Shown: positions 22,573 to 31,054 of the stretch, one piece after another
Layout of the letters: each line of letters opens with the position of its first letter
Numbering within the stretch: position 1 is the first letter of the stretch
Origin: Flavobacteriaceae bacterium
Lineage (GTDB): Bacteria; Bacteroidota; Bacteroidia; Flavobacteriales; Flavobacteriaceae
Direction of reading: 5' to 3'
Assembly: GCA_024743095.1 (NCBI GenBank)
Contig: JANSXF010000049.1
Coordinates: forward strand, 1 to 32,491
DNA length: 32,491 nucleotides
Notes under the pieces: generated by a model
What the model saw: only the letters and a program-made list of their open reading frames with translations
What the model was told of the DNA's origin: nothing
The model's database searches: none
Program-made: the position numbers and the translations under genes

Positions 22573-25500
22573 TTAGAATCTGATTTCCACACCAAGGGAA
22601 TAAGTTCTTCCAATGGGATAGGTGCGGCTGGTCCTATCCCACATCACCTCTTCTGGATCGATGTAATCGGAATCCAATTTGGTCCAGGTGAACAGGTTTT
22701 CCCCACTGAGGTACATTCTGACTCTTTGCAGATTGATCTTTTCCGTCACACTTTCAGGAATTGTATATCCTATGGTCAGGTTTCTCAGTTTCACATAGGC
22801 CAAATCTTGGAGGTACATGTTGTTCTCGTACCGTAATTCCGAATTTTGTGCGATATAACCTATCATCCTGGGGAAGTATGCGTTCGTATTGTCAGGGCGC
22901 CAAATCTTACTTTCAAAATCCGTTGGCAAGAACGATCCATAGGGCCTCGCATATGCGTTCCAAAATCGCTGGTTTTCGAGATCGGGATAATAATGTTGGC
23001 GACCGATCCCTTGAAATAGGGCATTTATGTCAAATCCGTTCCAAGAAAAACCCATGGGAACAGCAAATGAATATCGGGGTTGGCTGTTGCCTATTTTCCT
23101 GCGATCACCGGGATCATCGACCGTTCCAGCACCAAAGGATATTTCCCCATCGTTATCCAAATCGACGATCTTGATATCCCCTGCCTGTAACATGCGTAAT
23201 TCTGCGGTCGGGGCCTGGACCCTTCGTCTGTTGATCAAATCTTGGTTAACGGGGTAGGCCTGCGCCTCTTCTGTAGTCCCGAAAAACCCATCATAGACAA
23301 ATCCCCAGATTTCCCCAAGTTCCTGACCCTCATAATAATCGGATAAGATCCTCGATGGGTTATCAAACTTGGTGATCTTGGATGTGTAATCGGACAGTAT
23401 CAACCCGAAGGTATAGGTAAACGGCTTTTTGAATAGTTCGAAGTTATCTTTCCAGTTCAGGCTGATCTCAAATCCCTTGGTGCGCATGTCGGCGGCATTT
23501 TCTTGTGGTTCCGATGCCCCGAAAACGGATGGCAGGGTTTTTCCTTTGACCAACATTCCCTCGGTATCCCGAATATAGGTGTCAAAAACGATTGACATCC
23601 GGTTCCGTAACATTTCCACATCGATTCCCAAGTTGTGGGAGGTGGTCCGTTCCCATGTCAAGTTCGGTGAAATGGGGTCTGGCGATGACACTGAGGACAA
23701 TCGCTGACCATTGATGATATAACTCATGTTGCTGGATGGCATACTGGGGATATAGGCATAAGTGTCCACTTGTTGGTTGCCCAAGCTACCATAGGAGGCC
23801 CTAATCTTCAGGTTGTCCACTATATTTCTGGCAGGTTCGAAGAATTTTTCTTCACTGATGCGCCAACCTGCCGAAAAGGAAGGAAAAAAACCGAACCTAT
23901 CCCCTTTTCTAAAGCGTGAAGTACCATCATATCGCCCGCTCGCCTCGAACAGGTACTTCCCTTTATAATTATAATTGGCCCTGTAGAAAAGTCCGCTCAA
24001 GGCCCATTCACTTGCCCCTCCGCTTACTTGTCGTTCCCCTGTGGCAAGGTTAAGGTCATTAAGGGTTTCGGAGAGCAGCTCCTGCCCTTCCGCATATACG
24101 CGCTTAAATTTTCGTTCTTCCTGGTTATAGCCCGCCGTCAGTTTCACATTATGTTCCCCGAAGGTTTTGTCATAGGTCCCATATACATTGAAAATATTGT
24201 ATTTATTGTTTCTGGTGGTCTCCTTCAGTATATCCCTGTCCCATTCGGCCCTGGGCACTTGTTCCACCACACCGGGATACAGCGAGTATTGGAGCCTGAC
24301 CCCTCTATACATATCCTGACCGTTCTCCAGATTATAGGTGAAGTTTCCGGTCACCGATAACGCCTCGGATAGTTTGACCACGCCCTCAAAATTCAAAGTA
24401 TAGTCGTTTACCGCATTATTTCCCACTAGGTTTGGGTTCATCTGTGACAAATGGGCACCATACCCTATCGCATAGGTCCCGTTGTCCATCAAATAGGTCC
24501 CCGTGCCATCAGGGTTTGTCGGTACATTGGCCGGAGTGATCATATAAAGTTGATTGGTGGACAAATTGTTATAGGTCGTGGGAAACATCCCGCCTTCCTT
24601 ACCATAGTAGCGATAATTTGAATTAAAAAACCTGAGATTGGTCTTCACGGTCAACCATGGGAACAGCTCGGCCTCTATTTTACCATTGAAGTTGTAGCGC
24701 TTAAAGGAGTCCGGATTCTGCTTCATGATCCCGGTTTCATCCCTTACTCCCCCACTTAGGTAATACCGCACTTTTTCAGATGATCCCGTAATACTTAAAT
24801 TGTGCTCGATCTTGGGCCGCCATTTGGAATAAAACCAATTGAACCAATCAAAGTTCGCATAATATTTATAGACATCATTTCCGTTTCTATCCGGCTTTAT
24901 CATTACCCATGGGCGATCAGGGTGTTCCGTTCTATCATTCCTTCTGGCATAGATTTCAGCATAATCCTCTTCGGTATACCCGGTCCAGTTCCTGCCCAAT
25001 GCATTATAATAGGACTCTTCGTTAATCCTAATGTTATCATAGGCAGAGGTAACAAAATCGGTATTGGTGGCATGGGTGATCCATCCGGTATTGTTGTTAT
25101 AGGATATTACCGGTTTCCCATCCCCCCCATTTTTAGTGGTCACCAATATGACTCCAAAAGCAGCTCGCGCCCCATAGATGGCCGAGGCCGAGGCATCTTT
25201 TAGAACCGTGATCGATTCCACATCCCTGACATTCACCCGATCGATCTCGCCCGGAACCCCATCAATCAATACCAGAGGTTCCCCAGAGCCTGTGATGGAA
25301 GTATTTCCCCTTATGTTCAGGGTCCCACTTGTTCCTGGTTTTCCCGATCCGATCACTATGTTCAAATTGGGGATAACCCCTTGCAGGGCCTGGGTCATGT
25401 TGGTAACGGGCCTATCCTGGAGATCCTCCCCCTCCAATTGGGAAACAGACCCGGTCAGATTCATCTTCTTTTGTGTACCATAGCCCACCACCACGATTTC

Positions 25501-26127
25501 ATCGAGGACCGAGGATGCTGGTTCCAACTGTATGGTCAAGCTTGTTTGCTCTCCAACCAGCACTTCTTTGGTGTGATACCCTATGTAAGATACCTCCAAG
25601 ATGGCATCAGGTCCCACATCAAGGGTGAACTTGCCGTCAAAATCTGTGGCCGTACCATTGACCGCCCCTCTTTCGATGACTGAGGCACCAGGTAAGGGGG
25701 CGCCTGTTTCGTCGATAACGATTCCCGTAATTTCCCTAAAAACCACTTCGACCACTTCTTCCTTGATCTTCTTGGTTTTTAGGTCAATGGATATGTTCTC
25801 GTCCATTCTTTTGAAGGAGAGACCCGCATCCTTCGCCAAAAGTTCCAAAATAGACTTTAGCGAGATATTATGGTAATCCAAGGTGTATCTCTTTTTGATC
25901 TCGGTCACTTTTTCACCGTATACAAAGCTAAATGGAGTCTGACTTTCGATATCCGCTATGATTTCTTCTATAGAAGCTTTATTTACAGTTAGATCTATGG
26001 ATATTTGATCTAGTTTCTGTGCCTTCGCAGTTGATGCAAAGACAGGGTTGAGAAGCGCTACAATTATAAGAATAGCGGATAATTTCATTGTGAACGCAAA
26101 AAATTGTTTAATTCTTGGTGAATTCAT
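22573..26127 (-). CDS. SusC/RagA TonB-dependent transporter with signalling STN domain
   Basis: An outer-membrane TonB-dependent channel of 1184 residues. The ATG at 26127 is chosen because a signal peptide follows (about 1-36, with KLSAILIIVALLNPVFASTA). In order: STN signalling domain (about 40-115), carboxypeptidase-regulatory-like domain (about 132-202, ITGIVIDETGAPLPGASV), TonB-box region LDEIVVVGYGTQKK (208-221), plug (to about 345, with VLKDASASAIYGARA) and a beta-barrel ending YSLGVEIRF with terminal Phe. The STN domain is the part that, in FecA-like systems, contacts the FecR anti-sigma factor when ligand binds. That fits the sigma and FecR genes directly upstream. Substrate unknown. 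Confidence 0.95.
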   Translation of the reverse strand: MNSPRIKQFFAFTMKLSAILIIVALLNPVFASTAKAQKLDQISIDLTVNKASIEEIIADIESQTPFSFVYGEKVTEIKKRYTLDYHNISLKSILELLAKDAGLSFKRMDENISIDLKTKKIKEEVVEVVFREITGIVIDETGAPLPGASVIERGAVNGTATDFDGKFTLDVGPDAILEVSYIGYHTKEVLVGEQTSLTIQLEPASSVLDEIVVVGYGTQKKMNLTGSVSQLEGEDLQDRPVTNMTQALQGVIPNLNIVIGSGKPGTSGTLNIRGNTSITGSGEPLVLIDGVPGEIDRVNVRDVESITVLKDASASAIYGARAAFGVILVTTKNGGDGKPVISYNNNTGWITHATNTDFVTSAYDNIRINEESYYNALGRNWTGYTEEDYAEIYARRNDRTEHPDRPWVMIKPDRNGNDVYKYYANFDWFNWFYSKWRPKIEHNLSITGSSEKVRYYLSGGVRDETGIMKQNPDSFKRYNFNGKIEAELFPWLTVKTNLRFFNSNYRYYGKEGGMFPTTYNNLSTNQLYMITPANVPTNPDGTGTYLMDNGTYAIGYGAHLSQMNPNLVGNNAVNDYTLNFEGVVKLSEALSVTGNFTYNLENGQDMYRGVRLQYSLYPGVVEQVPRAEWDRDILKETTRNNKYNIFNVYGTYDKTFGEHNVKLTAGYNQEERKFKRVYAEGQELLSETLNDLNLATGERQVSGGASEWALSGLFYRANYNYKGKYLFEASGRYDGTSRFRKGDRFGFFPSFSAGWRISEEKFFEPARNIVDNLKIRASYGSLGNQQVDTYAYIPSMPSSNMSYIINGQRLSSVSSPDPISPNLTWERTTSHNLGIDVEMLRNRMSIVFDTYIRDTEGMLVKGKTLPSVFGASEPQENAADMRTKGFEISLNWKDNFELFKKPFTYTFGLILSDYTSKITKFDNPSRILSDYYEGQELGEIWGFVYDGFFGTTEEAQAYPVNQDLINRRRVQAPTAELRMLQAGDIKIVDLDNDGEISFGAGTVDDPGDRRKIGNSQPRYSFAVPMGFSWNGFDINALFQGIGRQHYYPDLENQRFWNAYARPYGSFLPTDFESKIWRPDNTNAYFPRMIGYIAQNSELRYENNMYLQDLAYVKLRNLTIGYTIPESVTEKINLQRVRMYLSGENLFTWTKLDSDYIDPEEVMWDRTSRTYPIGRTYSLGVEIRF

Positions 26128-26171
26128 ATTTTCACAAAATATTTGATGGTTACTGTAATCATTAAATCGCC

Positions 26172-26220
26172 GCAGTCTGTCGATTCCCGCCAAAGTATCA
26201 CAGGCTGCTTTTTTGTTTTT
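26172..26220 (+). terminator. Plus-strand intrinsic terminator in the susC leader (antisense)
   Basis: GCAGTCTGT (26172-26180) pairs with ACAGGCTGC (26200-26208), and after a single-base bulge GAT (26182-26184) pairs with ATC (26197-26199). TTTTTTGTTTTT follows immediately on the plus strand. One stem position is a G-U wobble in the plus-strand RNA but an A-C mismatch on the other strand, so the fold favours plus-strand transcripts. Every gene nearby is on the minus strand. Confidence 0.65.
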
Positions 26221-26266
26221 GGTGTATTATTTCATAGGCATTGTATGGTTTATGGGTTATTTAGTT

Positions 26267-27265
26267 TCAGTTCCCGCATTTGCCGGTAAATAAAATTTTC
26301 TTTTCGTCCACGAATTCATAGTCCATTCCCTTAATGGCATATTTAAGGCTCTCCAAAACCACTGAAAGTTTTGCTTCTTTATAATTGGCCGTTATCCGAC
26401 AGTTTCCCAGGGTTTGATTGTCAAGTTCAATATGGACACCATACCATCTATCCAATATTTCCGCAACTTCCGTCAAGGTAGAATTCTCAAAGCGTATAAT
26501 ATCATTTTTCCAATCGATATAGCTCTCGTCCGTTACTTGACCAAGTTCCATTGTCTGCTCTGAATAGCTATAGGTCGCTTTTTGATTGGGCTTGAGATTC
26601 AGGCTCCTGGTTTCCCCCTCCTTTGAAATGGACCGTACTTCGACCTCTCCCGTCCTAACAGCGACGGTTATGGAGCTCTCAGGAGTGTAAGATTTTATAT
26701 TGAACGAGGTTCCAAGAACCTTTGTGGTCACATTAGATGTTTTTATGACAAACGGTTTTTGGGGGTTTTCGGTCACTTCAAAAAATGCCTCCCCTTCCAA
26801 TTCGACCATTCGAACCTTGGAATGCGTAAAATCTTTGATAAATTTTATTGAACTCCCCGAATTCAAATAGACCCGCGACCCATCACTGAGCCTAACCATT
26901 GATTTTTGGCCCCAGTCGGTACGCTCGGCAAGCCATTCCATTGACTGTTCCCCTTGTTCGGTCCTAATGGGATAATGGAAGTAGAGAAACGTGGATATGC
27001 CCATTAAAATTAGGAGGGATGCAGCGATTTTAAACCATAATTTTTTATCGCCCATGAAGTTTCGTCCTGTAGACACCGGTTTTGACCTTGCCATTTTCCG
27101 GACACTTTGGTAGATACCCTTCTTTACCTCACTTTCCTCCTCTATGGTTCCTTCTTCTCTTCGATAAAGTGATTGGAGCCTATTTTCCACGAATTCCCGC
27201 TCAGCATCGGAACAGGTTCCATCCAAGTATCTTTTGATCAATAATCGCAGTTCGTGATCTTTCAT
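26267..27265 (-). CDS. FecR-family anti-sigma factor
   Basis: A 332-residue inner-membrane anti-sigma factor. A cytoplasmic N-terminal region (1-76, KRYLDGTCSDAEREFVENRL) should hold the ECF sigma factor. One membrane segment follows (about 78-97, FKIAASLLILMGISTFLYF). The periplasmic part has the FecR domain (about 115-215, RLSDGSRVYLNSGSSIKF and VLGTSFNIKSY) and a C-terminal DUF4974/STN-like domain (about 255-328, RFENSTLTEVAEILDRWYGV). The architecture and length are standard for Bacteroidota. It is 79 bases after the sigma gene and 139 before susC, the usual order for a trans-envelope signalling locus. Confidence 0.94.
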   Translation of the reverse strand: MKDHELRLLIKRYLDGTCSDAEREFVENRLQSLYRREEGTIEEESEVKKGIYQSVRKMARSKPVSTGRNFMGDKKLWFKIAASLLILMGISTFLYFHYPIRTEQGEQSMEWLAERTDWGQKSMVRLSDGSRVYLNSGSSIKFIKDFTHSKVRMVELEGEAFFEVTENPQKPFVIKTSNVTTKVLGTSFNIKSYTPESSITVAVRTGEVEVRSISKEGETRSLNLKPNQKATYSYSEQTMELGQVTDESYIDWKNDIIRFENSTLTEVAEILDRWYGVHIELDNQTLGNCRITANYKEAKLSVVLESLKYAIKGMDYEFVDEKKILFTGKCGN

Positions 27266-27344
27266 AGTATAGGCTCTTACTTGTAAGACGTTGGTTTGAG
27301 CCCTGACCCTAAACGAAAACAGGATTATTTTTCAAAAAACCTTT

Positions 27345-27875
27345 CTAAGGCACCAAAACTTCCTTTAAATATTTGATTGACTGTGTTATATGGTATTCCA
27401 CAGTTTTGACCGAAATATTCAGCTTAGCGGCAATCTCCTTGTTGGACAACTCTGTATCCCTGCTCATCTGAAATATTTGCTTTGTCCTTGAGGGTAGGTG
27501 GGCAATGCCCCTCTCCAGATTGACCTTGGTTTCGATATAGTCCATCTGGTTCTCCGTGTTATTTTCAGCCAATAAGGTCTGTACCAACCTTTCGGTCAGG
27601 TCATCGTTCGACTTGTGCTTACGTACATGGTCAAAACACTTGTTCTTTGTCATGGAAAAAAGATAGGATTCCAATTGGTTTATCTCAAGTTGGTCGGCCT
27701 TGGTCCATAAATTATAAAACACTTCTTGGAGTATATCCTTTGCATCAATTTCGTTGGGAAGCAGTTTTGAGGCAAAAAGATAAAGCCTTCTCCAGTACCT
27801 GTCATAAATCCGCTCAAAGGCCATTTCATTTCCTTCTTTAAACAGCGTCAATAATTTGGAATCCGAAACGTACAT
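27345..27875 (-). CDS. RNA polymerase ECF sigma factor (FecI-like, sigma-70 family)
   Basis: A 176-residue ECF sigma factor. Region 2 lies at about residues 15-85 (AFERIYDRYWRRLYLFASKL, DILQEVFYNLWTK, SYLFSMTKNKCFDHVRKHKS) and region 4 at about 118-170 (LPSRTKQIFQMSRDTELSNK, EIAAKLNISVKTVEYHITQS). It is the first gene of the sigma-FecR-SusC-SusD-EEP-EEP locus. In the known Bacteroides model, sugar binding at SusC releases it from FecR to switch on susC. Its promoter region (27876-28007) is very AT-rich, with several ATTAAT-type motifs, and is bounded by an IS5 remnant. Confidence 0.95.
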   Translation of the reverse strand: MYVSDSKLLTLFKEGNEMAFERIYDRYWRRLYLFASKLLPNEIDAKDILQEVFYNLWTKADQLEINQLESYLFSMTKNKCFDHVRKHKSNDDLTERLVQTLLAENNTENQMDYIETKVNLERGIAHLPSRTKQIFQMSRDTELSNKEIAAKLNISVKTVEYHITQSIKYLKEVLVP

Positions 27876-28007
27876 AACAAAGTTGAGAGAACAATATTAA
27901 TTAGATAATTTCTTGAGAATATTAATAAAACATTAATTCTGATTAATGGTTGAAATAATCTTGGTACAAAAAACTGATGTAAAAATTCTCAATAGGAGCT
28001 GTATTCA

Positions 28008-28771
28008 TTTACCGAAAAGGGGTTTTGCCCCAACGGTGCCCTTGTACGAGATTGTCAATGCGATACTCTACAAGTTGAAGACGGGCGTGCAATGGGAGTA
28101 CCTGCCCACGGCCTCGCTGTTCTCCCAAAAGGTCCTGAGCTGGCAGTCGGTCTACCACCATTATCGCAAATGGTGCCGTTCGGGGGCATTTATGGATTGT
28201 TGGGTAGCCATTTTAAACGGTACAGGGGCATGTTCGACCTCTCCAGTGTCGATCTTGATGGCAGCCACACACCTGCAATCAGGGGAGGCGAGGCCGTGGA
28301 ATACCAAGGCCGCAAAAAGACCAGGACCACCAACGCCCTCTTCCTTACCGATAGGTAGGGACTGCCCTTGGCCATGTCGGAACCGGTATCCGGGAACCAC
28401 AATGATCTTTTTGATATCGAGGTACAGTTCGAGGTGGTCTTCGCAATACTGGAAGAAGCAGGGATGCCTACCGATGGGCTGTTCGTGAAAGGATGCAGGG
28501 TTCGATTCCGAAGGCTTCAGGTCGGCCTGCGCAAAAAGGGACGTTATACCCAATGTACCGTACAATCAAAGGAAAAGAGGATGTGGACAGGGATGAACCG
28601 TTCGATGAAAAGCTCCATCAAGAAAGGTAATCGGTGGAAAAAGCCTTTGCATGGATGGACGGATTCAGATCGGTACTCAACAGGTTCGACACCACAACAT
28701 CGAGCTGGAAAGGATTCAATTTCCTAGCCTTCATCGTAATCGCCATCAAGAAATTCACGAACTCAAGATGA
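28008..28771 (+). mobile_element. IS5-family remnant 3 (5' end missing)
   Basis: Similarity to the other copies begins abruptly at TTTACCGAAAAGG, so the left end, leader hairpin and first 20 or so codons are gone. This copy keeps the transposase 3' end: FRSVLNRFDTTTSSWKGFNF and AFIVIAIKKFTNSR then TGA at 28769-28771. No inverted copy of the left-end sequence is visible after it. It sits 132 bases upstream of the sigma-factor start. Confidence 0.8.
28008..28771 (+). pseudogene. Degenerate IS5-family transposase
   Basis: The N-terminal block reads LPKRGFAPTVPLYEIVNAIL and VLSWQSVYHHYRKWCRSGAF in one frame. The core needs a shift to give LSSVDLDGSHTPAIRGGEAV and KTRTTNALFLTDR, then a TAG where glutamine is expected (28356-28358). 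AMSEPVSGNHNDLFDIEVQF follows, and further shifts near 28490-28680 precede the C-terminus. At least two frameshifts and one stop make it inactive. The three remnants together allow the original transposase to be pieced together. Confidence 0.8.
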
Positions 28772-29104
28772 CCTCAATAAAAAAACACTCCGCTTGCATA
28801 TTAACTACAAGCTATTTAAGGTATGAGACTGTAAACTGAACTTCTATGTTAAAAACCAAGGATAATCTCCTAAAATCTCAAAATTGGGCCATAACGATTC
28901 CTTTAGGTTAAATTGACAACCTAGTAAGTTGATTAGCAATATCCTAAAATAAACCTAATTCCCAGACTTCTATCAACAGACCGTCACAAGGGTGTGGCTG
29001 CATTCTTGTATTATGGAAAATAGGATGGGAGCCGTACACTCTGTCAAACAGACATCCTTGCTGGAGCTGTAGCTCAATTAAACGATTTCCCGACCCATGG
29101 AGGG
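28772..29104 (-). ncRNA. Structured non-coding flank of the IS110 element; candidate bridge/seek RNA
   Basis: 333 bases without a coding frame, directly 3' of the IS110-family transposase. In 29022-29058, AGGATG and CATCCT close a stem that holds a 12-base one-sided loop and an inner hairpin TCTGT-CAA-ACAGA (29040-29052). Just beyond lies GAGCT-GT-AGCTC (29064-29075). A further hairpin, TAGGTT/AACCTA, lies at 28904-28923. IS110/IS1111 elements carry a guide RNA in such a flank, downstream in the IS1111 group. The boundaries and strand of any RNA are inferred. Confidence 0.35.
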
Positions 29105-30172
29105 CTATAGGTAAATTTCATATTTCACTTGGTTCTTCCACACGTATCGGACTCTGTTGGATAGCTTTTTGGCAATTCTGATGATTGCCCTATTAGGCCT
29201 CATGGTTTTACATAGTCTCGTATAAGCCAAGCCAAGGGATGGGTCCAATTTGGCCGCCTTCCATGCCGACTGTATCAATATGGGCCTTAAAAAGGCATTG
29301 TTCCGTTTGGTGATTTGTCCCACCTTTTCGGTGTCTCCGGAAGCATATACGTTGGGGATCAGGCCCAAGAATGCATGAAATTGGTCGATTGTTTTGAATC
29401 GACCTATGTCGACCAGTTCCGTGATCAGGGTCATTGCGGCCAATATTCCGATTCCGGGAATACTGCGTAATAGGTCCACTTTGGTACCGTATTTTTCCTT
29501 GGCCAGCAGCATGATCTGTTTTTCGATTCTTTTCTTCTGCCTTTCAATCTCTTCTAGAGTTTCCAATTGCAGGTTTATCACAAAGTTTCCAGAACCATCG
29601 GGCAATGCCGTGCTCAGCCAGGACCTAAAGCCTTTGCACCAATACGGTTTGTCCAGTTCATCTGGAATCTTTGTCCCGAGGAAACTCAATTGCGATTTGA
29701 TGCGGCATTTACAGCGTCTGATATCCGAGAGCAATTTTTGTCTGGTCCTCAATAGCAATCTATCTTGCAGTATGTCCGGGTCGGGCACGTAGATTCCCTG
29801 TAAATTTCCATTACGCAGCTCTTTGGCAATTTTCCGGGCGTCCCGCATATCGTTCTTTCGTTTCTTTTCCCTATCAGTTGTGGGAATGTCCACTGGATTG
29901 GCCACTACATTTGAAATCCCCAGCGATCGAAGTTCCTGGTCTATCCAAAATCCGGAAAAACCTGCTTCGTAGGCACTGTGAAAGTTCGCATTGGGGAAAT
30001 GTTTGAACAGATATTTGACCAAAGCCCCCGCCCTAGGAGGTTGGGAAAAAACCTTATGTTCGAGATGTTCTGTTAAAATGCAAACGCCCCAGTTATTTTT
30101 GTGTACATCGATACCAATGTAGATGTCCTCTCCTTGATAATCGATTTTTTCTGTGGTTTGTAATGTTTTCAT
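29105..30172 (-). CDS. IS110-family transposase (DEDD recombinase)
   Basis: A full-length 355-residue recombinase. The N-terminal RuvC-like DEDD domain shows YIGIDVHKNNWGVCI (first Asp), the Glu of SAYEAGFSGFW, and the Asp pair of KKRKNDMRDARKIAKEL. A helical linker follows (about 195-225). The C-terminal Transposase_20 domain has LLRSIPGIGILAAMTLITEL, FHAFLGLIPN, a Ser-Gly in YASGDTEKVG that could hold the catalytic serine, and ITKRNNAFLRPILIQSAWKA. No frameshift or stop interrupts it, so it may be active. It is not bounded by recognisable terminal inverted repeats, as is usual for the family. It lies between an IS5 remnant and the left end of an IS256 fragment. Confidence 0.92.
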   Translation of the reverse strand: MKTLQTTEKIDYQGEDIYIGIDVHKNNWGVCILTEHLEHKVFSQPPRAGALVKYLFKHFPNANFHSAYEAGFSGFWIDQELRSLGISNVVANPVDIPTTDREKKRKNDMRDARKIAKELRNGNLQGIYVPDPDILQDRLLLRTRQKLLSDIRRCKCRIKSQLSFLGTKIPDELDKPYWCKGFRSWLSTALPDGSGNFVINLQLETLEEIERQKKRIEKQIMLLAKEKYGTKVDLLRSIPGIGILAAMTLITELVDIGRFKTIDQFHAFLGLIPNVYASGDTEKVGQITKRNNAFLRPILIQSAWKAAKLDPSLGLAYTRLCKTMRPNRAIIRIAKKLSNRVRYVWKNQVKYEIYL

Positions 30173-30194
30173 TTCGAGGAATATTTAAGGATTT

Positions 30195-30212
30195 AGTCTT
30201 AAAATTAAGACT
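30195..30212. promoter_or_regulatory. 18-base dyad upstream of the IS110 transposase
   Basis: AGTCTTAA (30195-30202) and TTAAGACT (30205-30212) are perfect inverted copies around AA, 23 bases ahead of the transposase start. They may form an operator or a leader hairpin. Confidence 0.45.
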
Positions 30213-30256
30213 TGTGTGGAGCCTCACTTCGGGCAAACCATTTAAACATACAAACT

Positions 30257-30985
30257 CTGTCTGAAAAAGATTAGAAGTATTAATTTTATTCAGACAGTAC
30301 CATGACAAAGAAAGAACAGACAGAATTTGAAAAGAAGGTGCTCGAGCAGTTCATGTCGGGCAAGAACCTTTTCGGTGAGGGAGGCGCCTTTGCCCCCATG
30401 CTGAAGAATGTGATCGAGAAGGCCCTTGAGGCGGAGATGGACGGCCATCTGGACGAGGGTGAGCGCACCAAGGGCAACAAACGCAATGGCAAGGGAAAAA
30501 AGACGCTGAAAAGTGGTTTTGGGACCTTCGACATCGATACCCCGCAGGACCGCCAGAGCAGCTTTGAGCCGGAGCTGGTGAAAAAACGCCAGACCATCCT
30601 GGCGGACAATCTCTCGGAGAAGATCATCGGCCTCTACGGCCTTGGGATGAGTTACCGGGACATCTCGTCCCATATCAAGGAGATGTACGATACGGAGATC
30701 TCCCATACGGTCTTAAGCCAGATCACCGATCGGATCGTCCCCGATGTAAAGGCGTGGCAGAACCGTCCCCTGGAGCCCCTCTATTGCATCGTATGGCTGG
30801 ATGCGATGCACTACAAGGTAAAGGTCGATGGGAAGATCGAGCACAAGGCTCTTTATAACATACTTGGCATCAACAAGGAGGGATATAAGGAAGTTTTGGG
30901 CATGTACATCTCCGAGAGCGAGGGTGCCAACTTCTGGCTCCAAGTGCTAACCGACCTGAACAACCGTGGACTGCAGGACATCCTG
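30257..30985 (+). mobile_element. IS256-family element, left part only
   Basis: The left edge is placed by the inverted pair CTGTCTGAA (30257-30265) and TTCAGACAG (30289-30297) just before the transposase start; the true outer end could lie a little further left. The element stops at 30985, where GH130 sequence on the other strand begins. The right half and end are absent. Confidence 0.65.
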
Positions 30986-31054
30986 TATCCAACCGTTGGA
31001 GAACAGCACGTTGGGCACATCTCCCACCGTTTCCCTATAGCTTGGTGCCATTAA
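30302..31054 (+). pseudogene. Truncated IS256-family (mutator type) transposase
   Basis: The first 228 residues are authentic: an N-terminal block (EKKVLEQFMSGKNLFGEGGA, EAEMDGHLDEGERTKGNKRN), LGMSYRDISSHIKEMYDTEI, and the start of the catalytic domain with the first Asp in VWLDAMHYKVKVDGK. The last 22 codons, after GLQDIL, translate the reverse strand of the GH130 gene. The second Asp and the Glu of the DDE triad are lost; a complete member has about 400 residues. It therefore cannot be active. The gene is on the opposite strand to the GH130 fragment. Confidence 0.88.

Noticed and set aside
26128..26193. Upstream start for SusC
   Set aside because: It would add 22 polar residues before the signal peptide and overlap the leader hairpin. 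The ATG at 26127 fits a Sec signal.
29028..29045. GAGCCGTACAC, similar to group II intron domain V flanks
   Set aside because: No domain V hairpin and no reverse transcriptase/maturase gene is nearby.
29062..29100. tRNA-like start GGAGCTGTAGCTCAATTAA
   Set aside because: It resembles an acceptor stem plus D-arm, but no matching 3' acceptor, anticodon arm or T-arm follows. It is better explained as part of the structured IS110 flank.
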